This document shows, piece by piece, positions 10,416-22,045 of a DNA stretch of 64,000 nucleotides. Location of the stretch: contig JAMPIQ010000002.1 in the NCBI GenBank assembly GCA_024699855.1, positions 1,798,001 through 1,862,000 on the forward strand, in the 5' to 3' direction. The DNA is from Aphelenchoides besseyi (lineage: Eukaryota > Nematoda > Chromadorea > Rhabditida > Aphelenchoididae). The notes under the pieces were generated by a model. It saw only the letters and a list, made by a program, of their open reading frames with translations. It had not been told where the DNA came from and searched no databases. The position numbers and the translations under genes were made by a program. Each line of letters opens with the position of its first letter. Position 1 is the first letter of the stretch.

Positions 10416-12055
10416 GTAAAAACCGAGCTACCGAAATCGGCGGCTGTGGATTGTGAAGTGAGGTTTTGGCGCCCAAGCGAGCGCTTACCTAGGACACCAA
10501 TTAAGGGCGGGCCGAACGGGAATTGCGCAAACGCCTCTTTGGCGGTCGGCACAATGGTCAGTTTCCCAAAGCGAAGATACCTTTGTGACGAAAATTTTTC
10601 GGCTATTTGAAAACACTGTAGCAAACGACGACAGTAGAGTTCAACTCGATAATTTTGTTGGCATTCCCAATGAACTCAAGAACAAGAAAGATTGTGGAAT
10701 ATAAAAACTATTTACCTAAATTGATGTTTTGATGTATCAGTTTCTCGAGGTTAAAAAATAATTGTATTAGTGTTTGCTCTTATTTTATTTAACAGCCATT
10801 TATGCCGCTAAAGCTTTTTGAAAATGGGACACGACTTGAAAACTGTGCGTGCGTCAGTCTTATCTCACTATTGTTTTGATAGTGATCCGATATAAATCTT
10901 TTTGCGATAGCTGATCGCAAATACGCAAAGTGACTGGAAGGCATGTAAAGCTTCCGTGTTGGCAATTGTGCTGAAGGTGTTTGGTACGCTTACTACCTGT
11001 TCGGACCCCGAGAAACCCACATTGATTTGTGTCTCGCGTCGCTTGCTGGCGCTTACGCGTCCAAGTATCACACACAAGGACGCGCAATTTTTTCCTTGGT
11101 CTGAAGTGGTGATAAACAGTGATTGTTTAATATGAATGTATACCATGAAATGACTTGATTGCAAATAAGTGATAATTGAATTCGGCTGCGAAATGACGTT
11201 CTTTAATTACAGATTATGTACTGAAAGTTGAGGCTTCTAAAAGGAAATTCTTAACTGTTGAAAAGTTTATCCTTATGTTTGATGAACTTTGCGTCCGACA
11301 TTCAAAGTTGATTTTGATCAACCGTAAAGCTTTTTTGATTCCCGTACTTTGTGTTTTGTGTTCATTCACGCGAAGCGGAGACAAAACGTTTGCTGTCGGA
11401 GGGAACGACGGTCGCCGGAGCGATGGTCTTCGTTCTCAGGAGCCGTTAACTACTTTGTGCATACATTCTGTCCACCAAGGAACTAACATTGATCACAAAA
11501 CTTTTTTGTCGATAGCAATCGATGAATCAGAAATTTACAATACAAACGTCAAAATTACATACTTTTGAACGTCACACCTCAAATTTATTTTATTAGTTGA
11601 CGTGAGACAAATGTCGTATTCTCGTGTCTACACGGAAGTTATGGTTTCAGCACTGCGATTTGGAAGCTTCTAATTTCACTAGCCAAAAAACGGTCTTCGA
11701 AGCTTTGCATTTGAAACTACTGAGGACCACATCTAAGACAACAAATGTCGATATTGTGTCTCACGTTTTGTGTGTCATAAGCAAACACGTCGCGTTCCAC
11801 GGGTTTCAAGTTGAAAACAAAAATTTTTGAATTCGTTTGCTTTTAACTCCAACAAAAATATCTGTTTTGTCATTGCAATTGATAAGAAAACTTTGCGGTT
11901 AACTTGCAATGTGCTTGGTGTTTGTTTTGATCGTCGGCCGCTTGAAATACGTCGCACTGAGCAAAACGCCCACATTTTGTGTCGAAGTCTTCGTCCTTGT
12001 ACTCGTGTTATATTGTCGATTAACTTCGAGAGTTTTAGTTCGAACTTTCACGATA
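10416..12055. other. Long gene-free stretch before the nuclear receptor
   Basis: No coherent exon set on either strand. The part 10430-10600 is distinctly GC-rich. From about 11270 to 12000 several blocks loosely resemble one another (GTTTTGTCATTGCAATTGAT against TTTTTGTCGATAGCAATCGA). GTTTTAG at 12033-12039 lies just before the receptor's ATG and may be its trans-splice or 5'-intron acceptor. Confidence 0.35.
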
Positions 12056-13555
12056 ATGAGACATTTGGATCTGGCAACGTTTTCGCAGAATTACGATTCA
12101 AAGATCGGACATTGTGTTATTTGTGGTTACGCGTGTACTCACAAGAATTATGGTCAGTTAAATGGTCATTAGCTTTCTTGACCCTTCTTTTTCCAGGAGT
12201 TATGTGTTGCAATGCGTGTTCAGGTAAGTCGCGTTTATTCGTTTACATTTAAGACTACTAAAGAAATGCTTGGTTTCTGATTCATATGAAGAGATGGAAA
12301 TAATCTAATTTAAATGTTTTCGAGGTGTATATATGAAGATGAAGTTTGAGAGTATAACTGTCTTAACACCGTCTTTTCAGCCTTTTTTCGCAGAACAATC
12401 AAGGATAAACGATCGTACGTCTGCTTAAAAGGCAAACGATGTCGGATCGATTACGGTTAGTTCAATCTTGACTTCTGGTTCAGGTGGTTTTTCAGATAAT
12501 CCAAAAAGAACTTGCCAGTACTGCAGGTTCAACCGTTGTGTGGCATCAGGGATGGCAATCGACGTCGTTCTGAATCGATATTCCCAAGATTCGCTACTCA
12601 AACGAATTCCAGTTGTAAATTCTGCTGATCAGTATCGTCGTTGTTTGACCGATTCTTTCAACGCAACTTTTGTGAATCGTTTCTATGCAAAGATTCGCTG
12701 TGGTGCTTCAGTTCCACAAATTAGTTTGGACGGGAGTCTGAGCAATACGATGCAGGCGATGTTTGCCGAATTCGACGTGATTTTGAAATATCTACGGCAA
12801 ACCAGAATCGATCAATTTCTAAACGATGAACAAGAACTGGTGAGTTGGAAAGATGTTCCAGTGGATAATCGATTGCATTCAAGAGACAACTTGCCATTCG
12901 CCTGCTCTATCCTTGGTATTATGTTCACTCATGTTATTCGACCTTACGGAATAGCGGTCATCGAAAGAACACGATTTATTTTGCCGATGAAACATGTGTG
13001 CAAATCAACTACAAATCGGAATGCACGTACATACAACAAAGTCCCGTAAGCAGTCGCATTCGGAATCCCGAGATTATTGCTCGGTCGCTCTTGTCGTTGC
13101 ATACGAATGGAATAAACTCAATCATCAAGTACTCGCTTTTTGACATGGACGCAGGTTTGTAGCAAACTCACGCCGATGGTTATGTCTATTCTTGTAGAAG
13201 ACTTCGCTTTCATTTCGCATATTTTTGCTTTGAATTCAGGTAAACGTTTTGGTAACTTCGATATCTGATCTTTACATTTCAGCCATTCAAATGCGTCCTG
13301 ACAAAACCGACTTGCAACGACAACTGGATCGAACATTTCGAACCGTTGAACGACATTATTTTCAAACTTACAAGGACACCGCCCTTCGGCTTGGCAACTT
13401 GATTTTGTCGTTGAATGAAGCGAATGTAAGGCGGGGATATCAATCAACTTATTTTCTGTGTTTAGGATTTCATCAAACAGCTCGAGGAGTGGGTAGTCTT
13501 ACTGACACTGAATGGTTGTGTTCTCACCACCATACAGAAACTTACTAATTCCTAG
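12056..13555 (+). CDS. Nuclear hormone receptor, nematode-expanded (supnr) type
   Basis: Eight exons (12056-12152, 12197-12223, 12381-12455, 12496-12839, 12884-13154, 13198-13239, 13283-13425, 13466-13555) sum to 1089 nt, giving 362 residues. The DNA-binding domain is near the N-terminus: zinc ligands C20/C23/C37/C40 and C56/C62/C73/C76, with P-box CNACSAFFRR, typical of the large nematode-specific group. The ligand-binding region follows, with LAIRLLYPWYYVH, IYFADETCVQINY and a C-terminal helix around LEEWVVLLTLNG. It should be a nuclear DNA-binding regulator. Intron 2 (157 nt) is by far its longest; the others are 40-44 nt. No lesion seen. Confidence 0.9.
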
Positions 13556-13827
13556 TTAATGTTTCTAATAAAGATATGTATTTATTGCCAAGTAAACAGT
13601 CGAGAATGCGAGTTTTACGCGAGTTATTGAGGTTTATGAGGGCCTTTAAGACACCGTGCTCTGATGTGCTTACTATTAAGATTACAATCATCGTAAATAC
13701 AAATTGAAGATCGAAATCGCGTGAAATGTGGTGGAAGCCCACTGCACGGTCTCTAGAGTCCTTCAATGAGCAACTTCATGAGCAGCACTTGAATTAAAAG
13801 TTTGTAACACAAGTAGTTAATTGGAAG

Positions 13828-14873
13828 CTAAATCGGCGAATTGGAGCTCTGCAAGTAGAAGTTCGAATCGGAATGATAACGAAACTCACATTTTCTAGTT
13901 ATGCTCGAGTTGTTTTGTTGACTCGGCACCTTTGGAGTTGCAACGGCAACAGTCGATCGTCGAGTCGACTTGACTGTCCACGAATAGATGGTGGTTGTGA
14001 TGGTGCCATCAAAAGTCGCACATGTCACAATGAACGGTCCCACGTATTCAGAGATGTTGGTCGATTCAAACCACTGAATGACAATAAAACTGACGGAACT
14101 CAAAGGGCAACTTACAATCAGAATCGTGGTGATGCCCAATGGCAAAATCTCGATGAGCACTTGATTGATGATAACAGCAATAACCAAGGCATTGGATCTG
14201 TCCGTATGACCATTACGAGATCGATGGATTTTTTGTCGAAAGCGAATGAAAATGATCGCGAAAACAATCATCATAACCGTGCAACCGAAACTCAGTACTA
14301 ACATGAACAACAATCGTTCTTTTGCCGATTCTTTATTCAATAAACAGCCCCATGAATGGCACTCGGCCCACTGACCACGAATGGTCCCCACAATCGTCAA
14401 ATGCTGATAACACGTGTAGATGACTGCAATGATGATCGAAATCATACAAATCAGAAACGTGAACTTTTGAATTTTTCGGACTTCTATTGGCCTCGAAATA
14501 ATCAAACATCGTTCAATTACAACGCCCAAAACAGCGATCTTCTTAGTCCCGATCAGAAATTGTGGTCCAACGGTGAAAACGAAAACCGAAGTTTTTAACA
14601 TTGGAACTGAAATGCAAAGTAAACGCGAACATCTTTTTCATTCTTACCATTGAAGTTGATTAAAATGAAGATGCTGCCGACGATGCACGATATCGTAAAA
14701 AAGATCCAATTCCACACATCGATGAGCAAACACTTTGACAGCACCGACATTTTTCTGGAACGACAAAGCAAACGGATGGCTATCGGCAATGTGTACAAGT
14801 TCAGTCCAAACCAAATCCAATACTGAATCCACTCGGAAGTGTTGCGAAGATGAATTTGATCGTCCATTTCCAT
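13828..14873 (-). CDS. Serpentine 7TM chemoreceptor
   Basis: Two exons (14873-14648, 14606-13828) joined over a 41-nt intron give 334 residues. Seven hydrophobic segments follow the N-terminus MEMDDQIHL. TM3 ends in VIERCLIISRP, equivalent to the DRY region. A cysteine pair (ECHSWGC) lies in the second extracellular loop. The C-terminal tail carries a GTGAGT...TTGCAG pair that, if used, would create a TAG across the junction and trim the tail by about 20 residues. A nematode chemosensory GPCR; the exact Srx/SRSX-type family is not assigned. The pseudogenes at 4841-5351 and 34681-35477 look like its relatives. Confidence 0.8.
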
Positions 14874-15163
14874 AAAACAATCACACCACAGAATCCAATT
14901 CTTAGGGTTCTGTTAAAGAAGCCGATTGGTTTCTACAAAGTTCTTTTCGGCAAAATGAGATTAGTGACTGGAACACAAAGAAACTCGTTGACTACAAATA
15001 CGTGAAAAGTTCTAGGTGGTCGAGGAAGATAATCGAATTTGCGATATGTCAGTCCATGTTTCTATGTGTCAATTCTCGAATCATATTAACCAATTGACTG
15101 ACTTGCTTTCGCCTTAAATTCCTTCTAAATCACTATTCGACACAAACTACTGACCATCAGTCA
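14874..15163. other. Intergenic, nothing recognised
   Basis: About 290 bases between two minus-strand genes. No coding frame or repeat recognised. Confidence 0.3.
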
Positions 15164-17639
15164 CTAACTCGGTTTATTTTTTGTGTTATTTGATAGCAAC
15201 TTTTTACAGAAACAAAATGGATGCGAATGTACACAAAGCGACTGATCTCTGTAGTTATTGACCCGACGAACGTGCTCCAACGTCAACGTTGTGCTGTTCG
15301 TCCTATCCATCTAAGTGGGTTTGAAGCCATCAAGGATCATCGCATCATATACTCACCTTTGCATATCCTTCAAACAATCCATCTCCCGGTTGTGTGTGAA
15401 AGTAGAAACGCAAAATGCGATCATACGTTTGTTCACTTGTTGATCTAACGTTGAGATTCGGATAATCGGCAAGCAGCCTCTCAATCCCCGATTCCGATGC
15501 ATTCGATGCTAACTCGAGAGGTGAAACGCAGTTTTGTTGCAACAAACGCGAATTAGCGATTTCGTTGTTAATCAAATTCAACGTCAATTTACTTAAGTTG
15601 CTGTAGAGTTGTGTGTCGTTCAACGACATCGAATTAACTCCACAAGCACACGATTTCAACGGGATTCCAAGCGAATGACATGTCCGTGGAGTTGACAGCG
15701 AACGAAACAAACTCGATCCACGTGTTTGTTTCGACTCATCAGTCGAACGTTTGAGGAAATTTGTTTGCTCCATGAATGACATTGAATTCTGAACTAAAAG
15801 TCTTCATCTAGTTTCTACTGCCAAATTACCCTAATAACATCCATGAACGAAGCGTAGATATCGTAATGAGTTAGCAGTTGAGCAGAATTCTGTTTCAGCA
15901 GTGCACTCAAATCTCCACGATTTCGAAGTGCTTTCGGCAAAACGACGTAAAGAAATGGATTCTTGCTTTCGAAGCGATCGATTGGTATGCTTTCTGACGA
16001 GTAGAACGGCGAACCCTGAGCACTCATGAAGAAAACAAATGAATTGGTGAGCTAAACCAAGAGCTTCAAAATGATCGTTTCCACTCACTCGTTGTTCGTT
16101 GTTCAGAAAGAAACGTTTGAAATTCAAATCAGCGCGATAGAAATCGGATTTGTATTCACGACCCAAAGCGCTGAACCACGTGACTGATGCTTTTGGTTGG
16201 TCCATATAATGACGAGTAAAAACACGTAAATGCGACAACAAATCCTCATGGTTTTCGATGCAAAAGTCGTTTGCTGTTGAGCCGGCAGTTAAGTTCGCTC
16301 GACTTTTCGGGAACATTTTCCGTTTACGCACAAAATACTGACTAAATTCGAATTACTTGAATGCTAAGATGTTCGCGCAAACCCAAAATAGTGATCAATT
16401 GGAGGAACTGCATCTTTTGGACATCGCCGTTCGTTGAAAAGACCCAATTTGCGGTCTTCATTGAACATAACAACGTAGCCATGACGTTTTAACTCCGCAA
16501 AAAGTGAAGGCGATCGACGACCTTTGGAGTCACAAAATGGCGATTCTTCGACTGCTGGCATTTTCTCTGCTCCATACGGAAGATAAGTTCCGGAGTTTGT
16601 TGATTGACCTTAAAACTCGATGTCACGTCTAATACCAAGTGAATACCGAGGAAAAATGCGCTAAAATTGATTTCCGTTGTGTCTCCGATTTTGTTCAAAT
16701 TCGGAAACTCCACAGCTTCAAGTCTGTGTCGAAGGAAATGCAAAGTCTGTGGAAACGATCGTTGAATTTGAGACATCGACGCTGTTTCCAGAACAATCAC
16801 GTGTAATCCAAATCGCTTTAGTTCCCCTGGTTGGGCGTCTGCTGTCGATGGTCTGCAATTGATTGACTTCGAACATTCCCAACGGCAACTCACTTCTCAA
16901 TGATCTGCATGTGAACGTTTTTGTACGTGATTCTGTTTTCGCGTTTGCATTTTATTTCAGCCATCGGACACGTGGCCGCGCGAACACTCACAATCGAGCC
17001 ACTTGGTCGTAGAGTCGAATTCGATCGGATATCGAATTCAATACATCTGAAGAGCATTAGTAGATCGAAATTCTGAACTCACGTAAATTCGCAGATTTCC
17101 CCGTCTTTTGGCTCTCGGCCTCTTCTTATCATCAAATTGCCTCCACGAAGACTGGAACGGATTCTCCACCGGATATCACATTTTGCCTGTGGAAGACTGT
17201 CGTTGTAAACACGAGACAAAACCGACGTGTCCCAGGGATCAACAAAATGTGGTCGACATGAGTGTGGATCAACATTCTCTGCGTAAGTTTGTAGATTTGT
17301 GAATCGAGAAGTCTGTTGAGCGGCTTGTTGAATGTCGAGAATAAACTGCGGGATTGCTTTCTCCGTGTTATCAGGTGCCAACGGTTCGATTGGTGGTCGA
17401 ATTCGCGTCAATTTCGGTTGTTTGGTTGTTGTTCGAATTTGAGATATCACACGAGGATGACTATTAAAGTTCTTTTTTAGCATGTTCGCTGAAGATACAC
17501 TGACAACCCTGTGGTTGGAGGATGTTGTTTGGCGCCAATTTTCAATCAAAAATGAGCCTAACGGTATTATACTAACGACGTAAATCAGCAGCAAAATAAA
17601 TAAGCTTATAAGCGTGATAGGACAAGTAACGATAATCAT
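15164..17639 (-). CDS. DUF229 family sulfatase-like protein, type II membrane
   Basis: Eight exons (17639-17083, 17046-16894, 16852-16647, 16608-16383, 16341-16089, 16051-15830, 15788-15357, 15310-15164) give 731 residues. A TM anchor at about residues 6-28 is followed by a Ser/Thr/Lys-rich stalk. The DUF229 signature is LHVIVLETASM...RSFPQTLHFL then EFPNLNKIGDTTEINFSAFFLG. Downstream are HYFGQYFVRKR, FVFFMSAQGSP and the Cys-rich end SLCVHSHPFCFC. DUF229 is a nematode-expanded family with a sulfatase/alkaline-phosphatase-like fold, and its substrate is unknown. Topology suggests a Golgi or cell-surface enzyme. Intron 4 uses donor GTTTGC. Paralogue at 49977-52292. Confidence 0.85.
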
Positions 17640-17675
17640 CCTTGAATACAAATCGGAAAACTTTCTAAGCCCTAT

Positions 17676-17795
17676 ATGCTTTTAGGCTACCGAGAAGAAG
17701 TGTTTGACCACATGGCTGCTATTCGACACGAAATCTCAATGCTCTTCGATCAATTTAAAGTCGATGATATCCCTAACATCTGCGCAAACATGTAA
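17676..17795 (+). other. Orphan coding exon, 39 codons
   Basis: ATG CTT TTA then GYREEVFDHMAAIRHE...VDDIPNICANM and TAA form a clean plus-strand frame with coding-like codon use. TTTTAG overlaps its start, as if it were the last exon of a gene whose earlier exons are gone (the DUF229 gene starts 37 bases upstream on the other strand). The family is not recognised. Confidence 0.35.
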
Positions 17796-18135
17796 AACTA
17801 TGTCGCAGGAGATAGTTGATGTTTCTGACTTTTGTTCGTAGCTCGAATACCAGCGAAAGAACTTTGCATAACGAATCTTCTTAACCAAGAAAGATTGTTC
17901 TTGGTTTGAAACAAAAAGTCTCAGCTGATCAGAAACAAAAATATCAATAAACTAGGTGATTTTTTGAGTTCTTCTTTGGAACTTGACATCATTCAAAGAA
18001 CTTGTTGAATGGAATTTGGAGCTTGCAAACGATCAGGATACAAATTTTAACTATAATCCCAACACTACAAATATTTCATTTGTTGATAGTTTTCTGAGGA
18101 AAATTCATTTCACTTCTTCAATTCATCTAGAAAGA

Positions 18136-19242
18136 ATGTTGACGTTCATTTACCGTTTTCTTTACACGATTGTAATCATAAACCATCTAGTTGCACTGAC
18201 ATCGCAAATTCACTTGTCTATTCGTATTTACAGTTTACATTTGCACAAGGAGTTATCAGCCAATCTGAAGATCAACATCTTTTACTTGTGTTTGTGGAGT
18301 AGTGCAATGATCATAACGTTTACTTATTTTGTTATTGGAAGTTTTGTCTTAGGTAAGAAGAGGTCATTGAAAGCAGTTGAATTAAATTTCAGAGGCATAT
18401 TCGGGACATTTTATGTTTTGGACTGGAAATTTCTGCGGCATGTTCGGAGTTTTAACCACATCGTCGATTTCCTTTTTACTTCTAAGTCGTATAATCGTTT
18501 TGAGCAATCCGATTGGTTCAGTCAAAAGTCGTAAATTGTTTGTACTTTCAACAATCGCAGTCACCATGGGATTCGGTGAGTTGTATGCTAACAACTTAAG
18601 TACAGTTTGTAGGTCTCTTCTGTTTTGTAATTCAAGCCTCGTTAGATGTTCCTTCACTTCCTGGTTACACAAGTAAGTTCCTCAAAACTTCACAATTTGG
18701 ATTTATGAAGAACCTCTGTAATACCTTATTTTTAGTTTGTAGCTCATTGACTTGTGTTTTTATAACATCCAAATCGCTTCCCTTCACTTGTGCTCGTATG
18801 GTAATTACCGCTGTGAACATCGTCTTGGCAACCGTCTTCTGGCAAAAATTCCATCGCTTCAATACCATGAACTTAAATCGAGCACAAGAAGCTCAACGAA
18901 AGGTAAGAGAACTAAAAAATAAGCGAACTCTTAAACCTTCAGAATCATCTTTTGGCTAACTGGTCAATCATATCCGAAATGCTCTTCAACATGACTCCAA
19001 TTGTCTTGTACGCGATCCTTACGTCGTTGAAAATTCAATTCGCGTATTTGCCCGCCGGTCCAATGCTTCAGGTTCAGTTTGCTACGCTGTCATTTACATC
19101 TTTATTTCAGACTTTCTACTCCACCGATGCCCTTCTAACGGCGCTCAGTTATCGTCGAGTGATTCTTCAGAATACTTCAAACTTGACTCGCGTACAACCG
19201 CTCGAAAATCGAAATCAAGCTCCGAATACCGAGACAAATTGA
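18136..19242 (+). CDS. Serpentine chemoreceptor, SRAB/SRB-like
   Basis: Six exons (18136-18352, 18393-18575, 18613-18672, 18736-18902, 18943-19071, 19111-19242) give 295 residues with about seven hydrophobic segments. SIRIYSLHLHKELSANLKI after TM1 recalls the H...H.NLK motif of the SRAB/SRB superfamily. The TM3 end is LLLSRIIVLSN. Expected in chemosensory cilia, coupled to G proteins. The same frame is open upstream to about 17983 (FKELVEWNLELANDQD), so a missed first exon may add an extracellular N-terminus; I chose the first ATG. Intron 3 (63 nt) is the longest. Confidence 0.8.
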
Positions 19243-19836
19243 ATTTTGTTTGGTCGATCGTCAGTGTTTGACATCACCTATGCAAATTTTTCAAGTTGTC
19301 ACCTTTGAAGTTTATTTGAGCAAGTGATGTTCTTATAAGCCCCTCGAACAATAAAAGATCGTTTTATGGATGCAAAAAGAGGATTAATGGCAACGCTAAT
19401 AATTGTAAATCTGATTAAAAAGCAATGAAATTGGATTAGTTTTTTTAATCAAACTAAACAAAACGTTTGCACAAGCGCAACAAACTTTCAATGTGCAGTG
19501 AATGCTGTTAACACAACCTTGCTTCCAACTGATAATGTCTGAAATCTAAGGATTGTTTTAGTTGTGAATTACTGTGCGTATTAACATTCCAATTGAAATC
19601 TTTGGGTTGGATTCATTTTTTCTGGTTATCTGATTTAGATCAGCGGACGGAAAGCGAAAGCAATTCCGCGAGTTTCAGATAACAACCCGGCTCTCTCTAT
19701 TGCAACTTCAGATGCCTGTGATTGTTTCTAATACCTTTGGAGAACTTGACTATCGAACTTTCTAACTGAAATTTTAGCGATTGGAATCTCTCTAAGTGCT
19801 TTGACGGTTTGAATTATAAACGTGTCCTCAACCGCA
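19243..19836. other. Intergenic, nothing recognised
   Basis: AT-rich DNA between two plus-strand genes. No coding frame or repeat recognised. Confidence 0.35.
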
Positions 19837-20973
19837 ATGATTCCAATTCGCCATTATGCTGTGGTCGGTGCTGGAACTTTGTTTTTGTTCATTTTGTTTA
19901 TTAATTGGCGTTTTACGAACCTTTCCAACGATCTTATCGACCTTCAGTTGCGAGTACAAAACGTTGCAACCAAAGAAGACCAAGTTGAAACCATAAACAA
20001 TTTGTATTCAGTATGTCAAACAACTATTGAAAGCAGTTTGTGCGTTCCAGAGGTATTTTAATGCCAAAGATCAATTTTGTCGTGGAAACGGAAGTTTTCT
20101 GGTTGAACAGATGCAGAACACTCAACGCCACCTCAACTCACTAATCCAACGAGAGTTTCCGAAACCTTTCAAACGTTGGAGAATTCTGCATCCGTTGTTT
20201 GATGTAGGTTGTTAGCTAACTAATAACTCAAACAGTTCAGGCGGCTATGAGCGGTTTTCGTTACGTATTGCAACCGTTTGAACTACGAAATAGAGACGAA
20301 GCGAAGTACTACATGAACTTCTTGGATCCCAATGCTTCATGTAACTCTGTGACTTTGGGCATCGGTATGGACTGGAGTGTCGAGAAGAAAATGCAACGCA
20401 AATACCCACAGTGTCAGTTTCTGGGCGTCGACCCAATTGAAGAAAACCGAAAGATTGTTGAAGCAGAATCGAACTCGCGTTTTGTGCTTGCGGCGGTTAG
20501 CAACACCATCGAGAATAAAACGGCATCTGTTTTAAGTACATTTAACTAGTCATCATAAACTTACTTTTGCTTTTAGCCAAAAAGTATGTCAATCGAGAAA
20601 TTGCTCATCGAGCCTTCATAGAATTGTTGGCTACTGAAAACAAAGGCAAATTGATTGACTTTCTTACCATTGATATTGAAGGCCCGGAATTCACGCTATT
20701 GAAGGACTTGCATAGTGAGTTGTTTGTACCTCGAACTTCCAATCATTAGTTGTAGATAAACGATCTGAACTGCCGATCATCTGTTCGTTTAACGTCGAGA
20801 TACACTATAACATCAAAGGACAGGACTTCGAATGGGAAAAAATCTACGGCACTCTCGCCGACATCTTTGAGGAATCTCATTTCATTCTCTTGAAATCGTT
20901 CGTTGGAAACTGGGGCCGAGAGTTCTTCATCAATGTTGGAGACCGCGAATGTGTTCAAAAGTTTATTTGTTAA
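19837..20973 (+). CDS. FkbM-domain methyltransferase, type II membrane protein
   Basis: Five exons (19837-20010, 20051-20203, 20241-20535, 20577-20714, 20756-20973) give 325 residues. A TM anchor (about residues 7-27) is followed by a short coiled-coil-like stalk (NDLIDLQLRVQN). The SAM-binding block CNSVTLGIGMDW...PQCQFLGVDP is intact, then FLTIDIEGPEF and the conserved end ECVQKFIC. Domain order and exon boundaries match the gene at 3071-4418, so the two are duplicates. Expected to methylate a secretory-pathway substrate, probably a glycan. Confidence 0.85.
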
Positions 20974-21445
20974 TCATGAGTGTAATACGATAAAGTTTTT
21001 GACTAGAATTTGTTGTTTTAGTTTGAAATGCAACGATTGAGCTTCGAATATTATCCTTAACATAGTGGACTACTATAAGTAATCACAATATCAAACAACT
21101 TTAGTTATAAGCACCTTTCAATTCCGTTTCATTCAACGGTTTTCAACATTCAACGGAAAGTTGAATTGTGCGAATTCGGCGATTCGTGCAAATGATAATC
21201 GCAGTGAAATTTTCAACAAGGAAAACACTCGAGAACGGCAATTAGTGGCTGGAGACGTGAATAAGTGAACTTAAACTGGCTATTAGAGATTGTTACATAG
21301 AAACATATACTCATGATCTCCGCGTTTAAACCTAAACAACTTCTTTGAGTTGCTGTATTTTTTGAAAATAGATGGCTACTTAAGGATGTAAATAAAAGCG
21401 GTAACAGGTAAACTCAATTTAGTTATATGCGATAGTGAACTTTTG
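20974..21445. other. Intergenic, mainly a dispersed repeat copy
   Basis: No gene. Most of the recognisable content is the repeat copy at 21095-21270, listed separately. Confidence 0.35.
21095..21270 (+). repeat. Dispersed repeat, copy 1
   Basis: About 175 bp running from TTTAGTTATAAGCACC to GGAGACGTGAATAAGTGAAC. Its reverse complement recurs at about 52917-53092 with few differences, and shorter related copies lie near 47043 and 60211. The shared core is GAATTCGGCGATT. It includes a small hairpin, CCGTTTCATTCAACGG. It has no coding capacity and probably derives from a non-autonomous element. Confidence 0.6.
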
Positions 21446-21565
21446 GCCATCGATGACTCAAGGCAAACAAACATCCAGGAACTTCAAGGAGTCGCCATTA
21501 TAGCAGTACTTTTGTTCCATTGGACTTCCGATCGATTCCATGATAATGTAGAAATCAGTTATTGA
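21446..21565 (+). pseudogene. Acyltransferase-3 (OAC-type) N-terminal fragment
   Basis: The frame IQELQGVAIIAVLLFHWTSD aligns with the start of the acyltransferase-3 domain at 42743 (IEIQGLRGVAITSVLLFHLW). It ends in a stop after DNVEISY, and none of the other exons is found in the next 480 bases. A truncated remnant. Confidence 0.6.
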
Positions 21566-22045
21566 CCGTTGAACATGTTCAGAAGCGTGATCAATTAAAC
21601 AATCCTCACATTAGAAGATTGGTATTCAGTAGAAAAACCAAAGCGTGTTGGTGCTTTTGACTTAGTTTCTGAGTTGGTCTTTAAGGTCGTGAGTTTCGAA
21701 CACATTGAATTCAGAAGAAGTGATGTTTCCTTGAATCATAAGTTTCAAAAACTGACTAAGATGTTGCTTTGAACGAGCTGCGTAAGCAAGAGATCATCTT
21801 GAAAAAGCACGTGTTTTATTTGATATCTTATTGAAGAATCGAAGTTCCTTCAGTTGAACAGAAAACTGCCGAGATTTTCAACAGCGAATAAGATCGCAAT
21901 CAGCCGATTTGAACGCTCAATTTTCCGTATGTTTAAAATGTTGGTTAGACATTGAAGTGATCTTCAACTTCTTGGAAAGATTTTTTAAAGTTAACTGCTT
22001 TCACAACTTACATTTTCAATCGTAACTTAACTGATTTGTGCTTAG
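21566..22045. other. Intergenic, nothing recognised
   Basis: No coding frame beyond the acyltransferase fragment. Confidence 0.3.

Noticed and set aside
10386..10610. A plus-strand frame of about 74 codons in GC-rich DNA (MNRRDKSNTQVK...)
   Set aside because: An equally long frame exists on the other strand, with no splice sites or recognisable domain; GC-richness alone explains both.
10868..11164. Minus-strand frame of about 98 codons
   Set aside because: No family, no plausible splice partners, and overlapping frames of similar length; treated as chance.
13873..14301. Plus-strand frame of 142 codons
   Set aside because: Antisense shadow of the chemoreceptor exon at 13828-14606.
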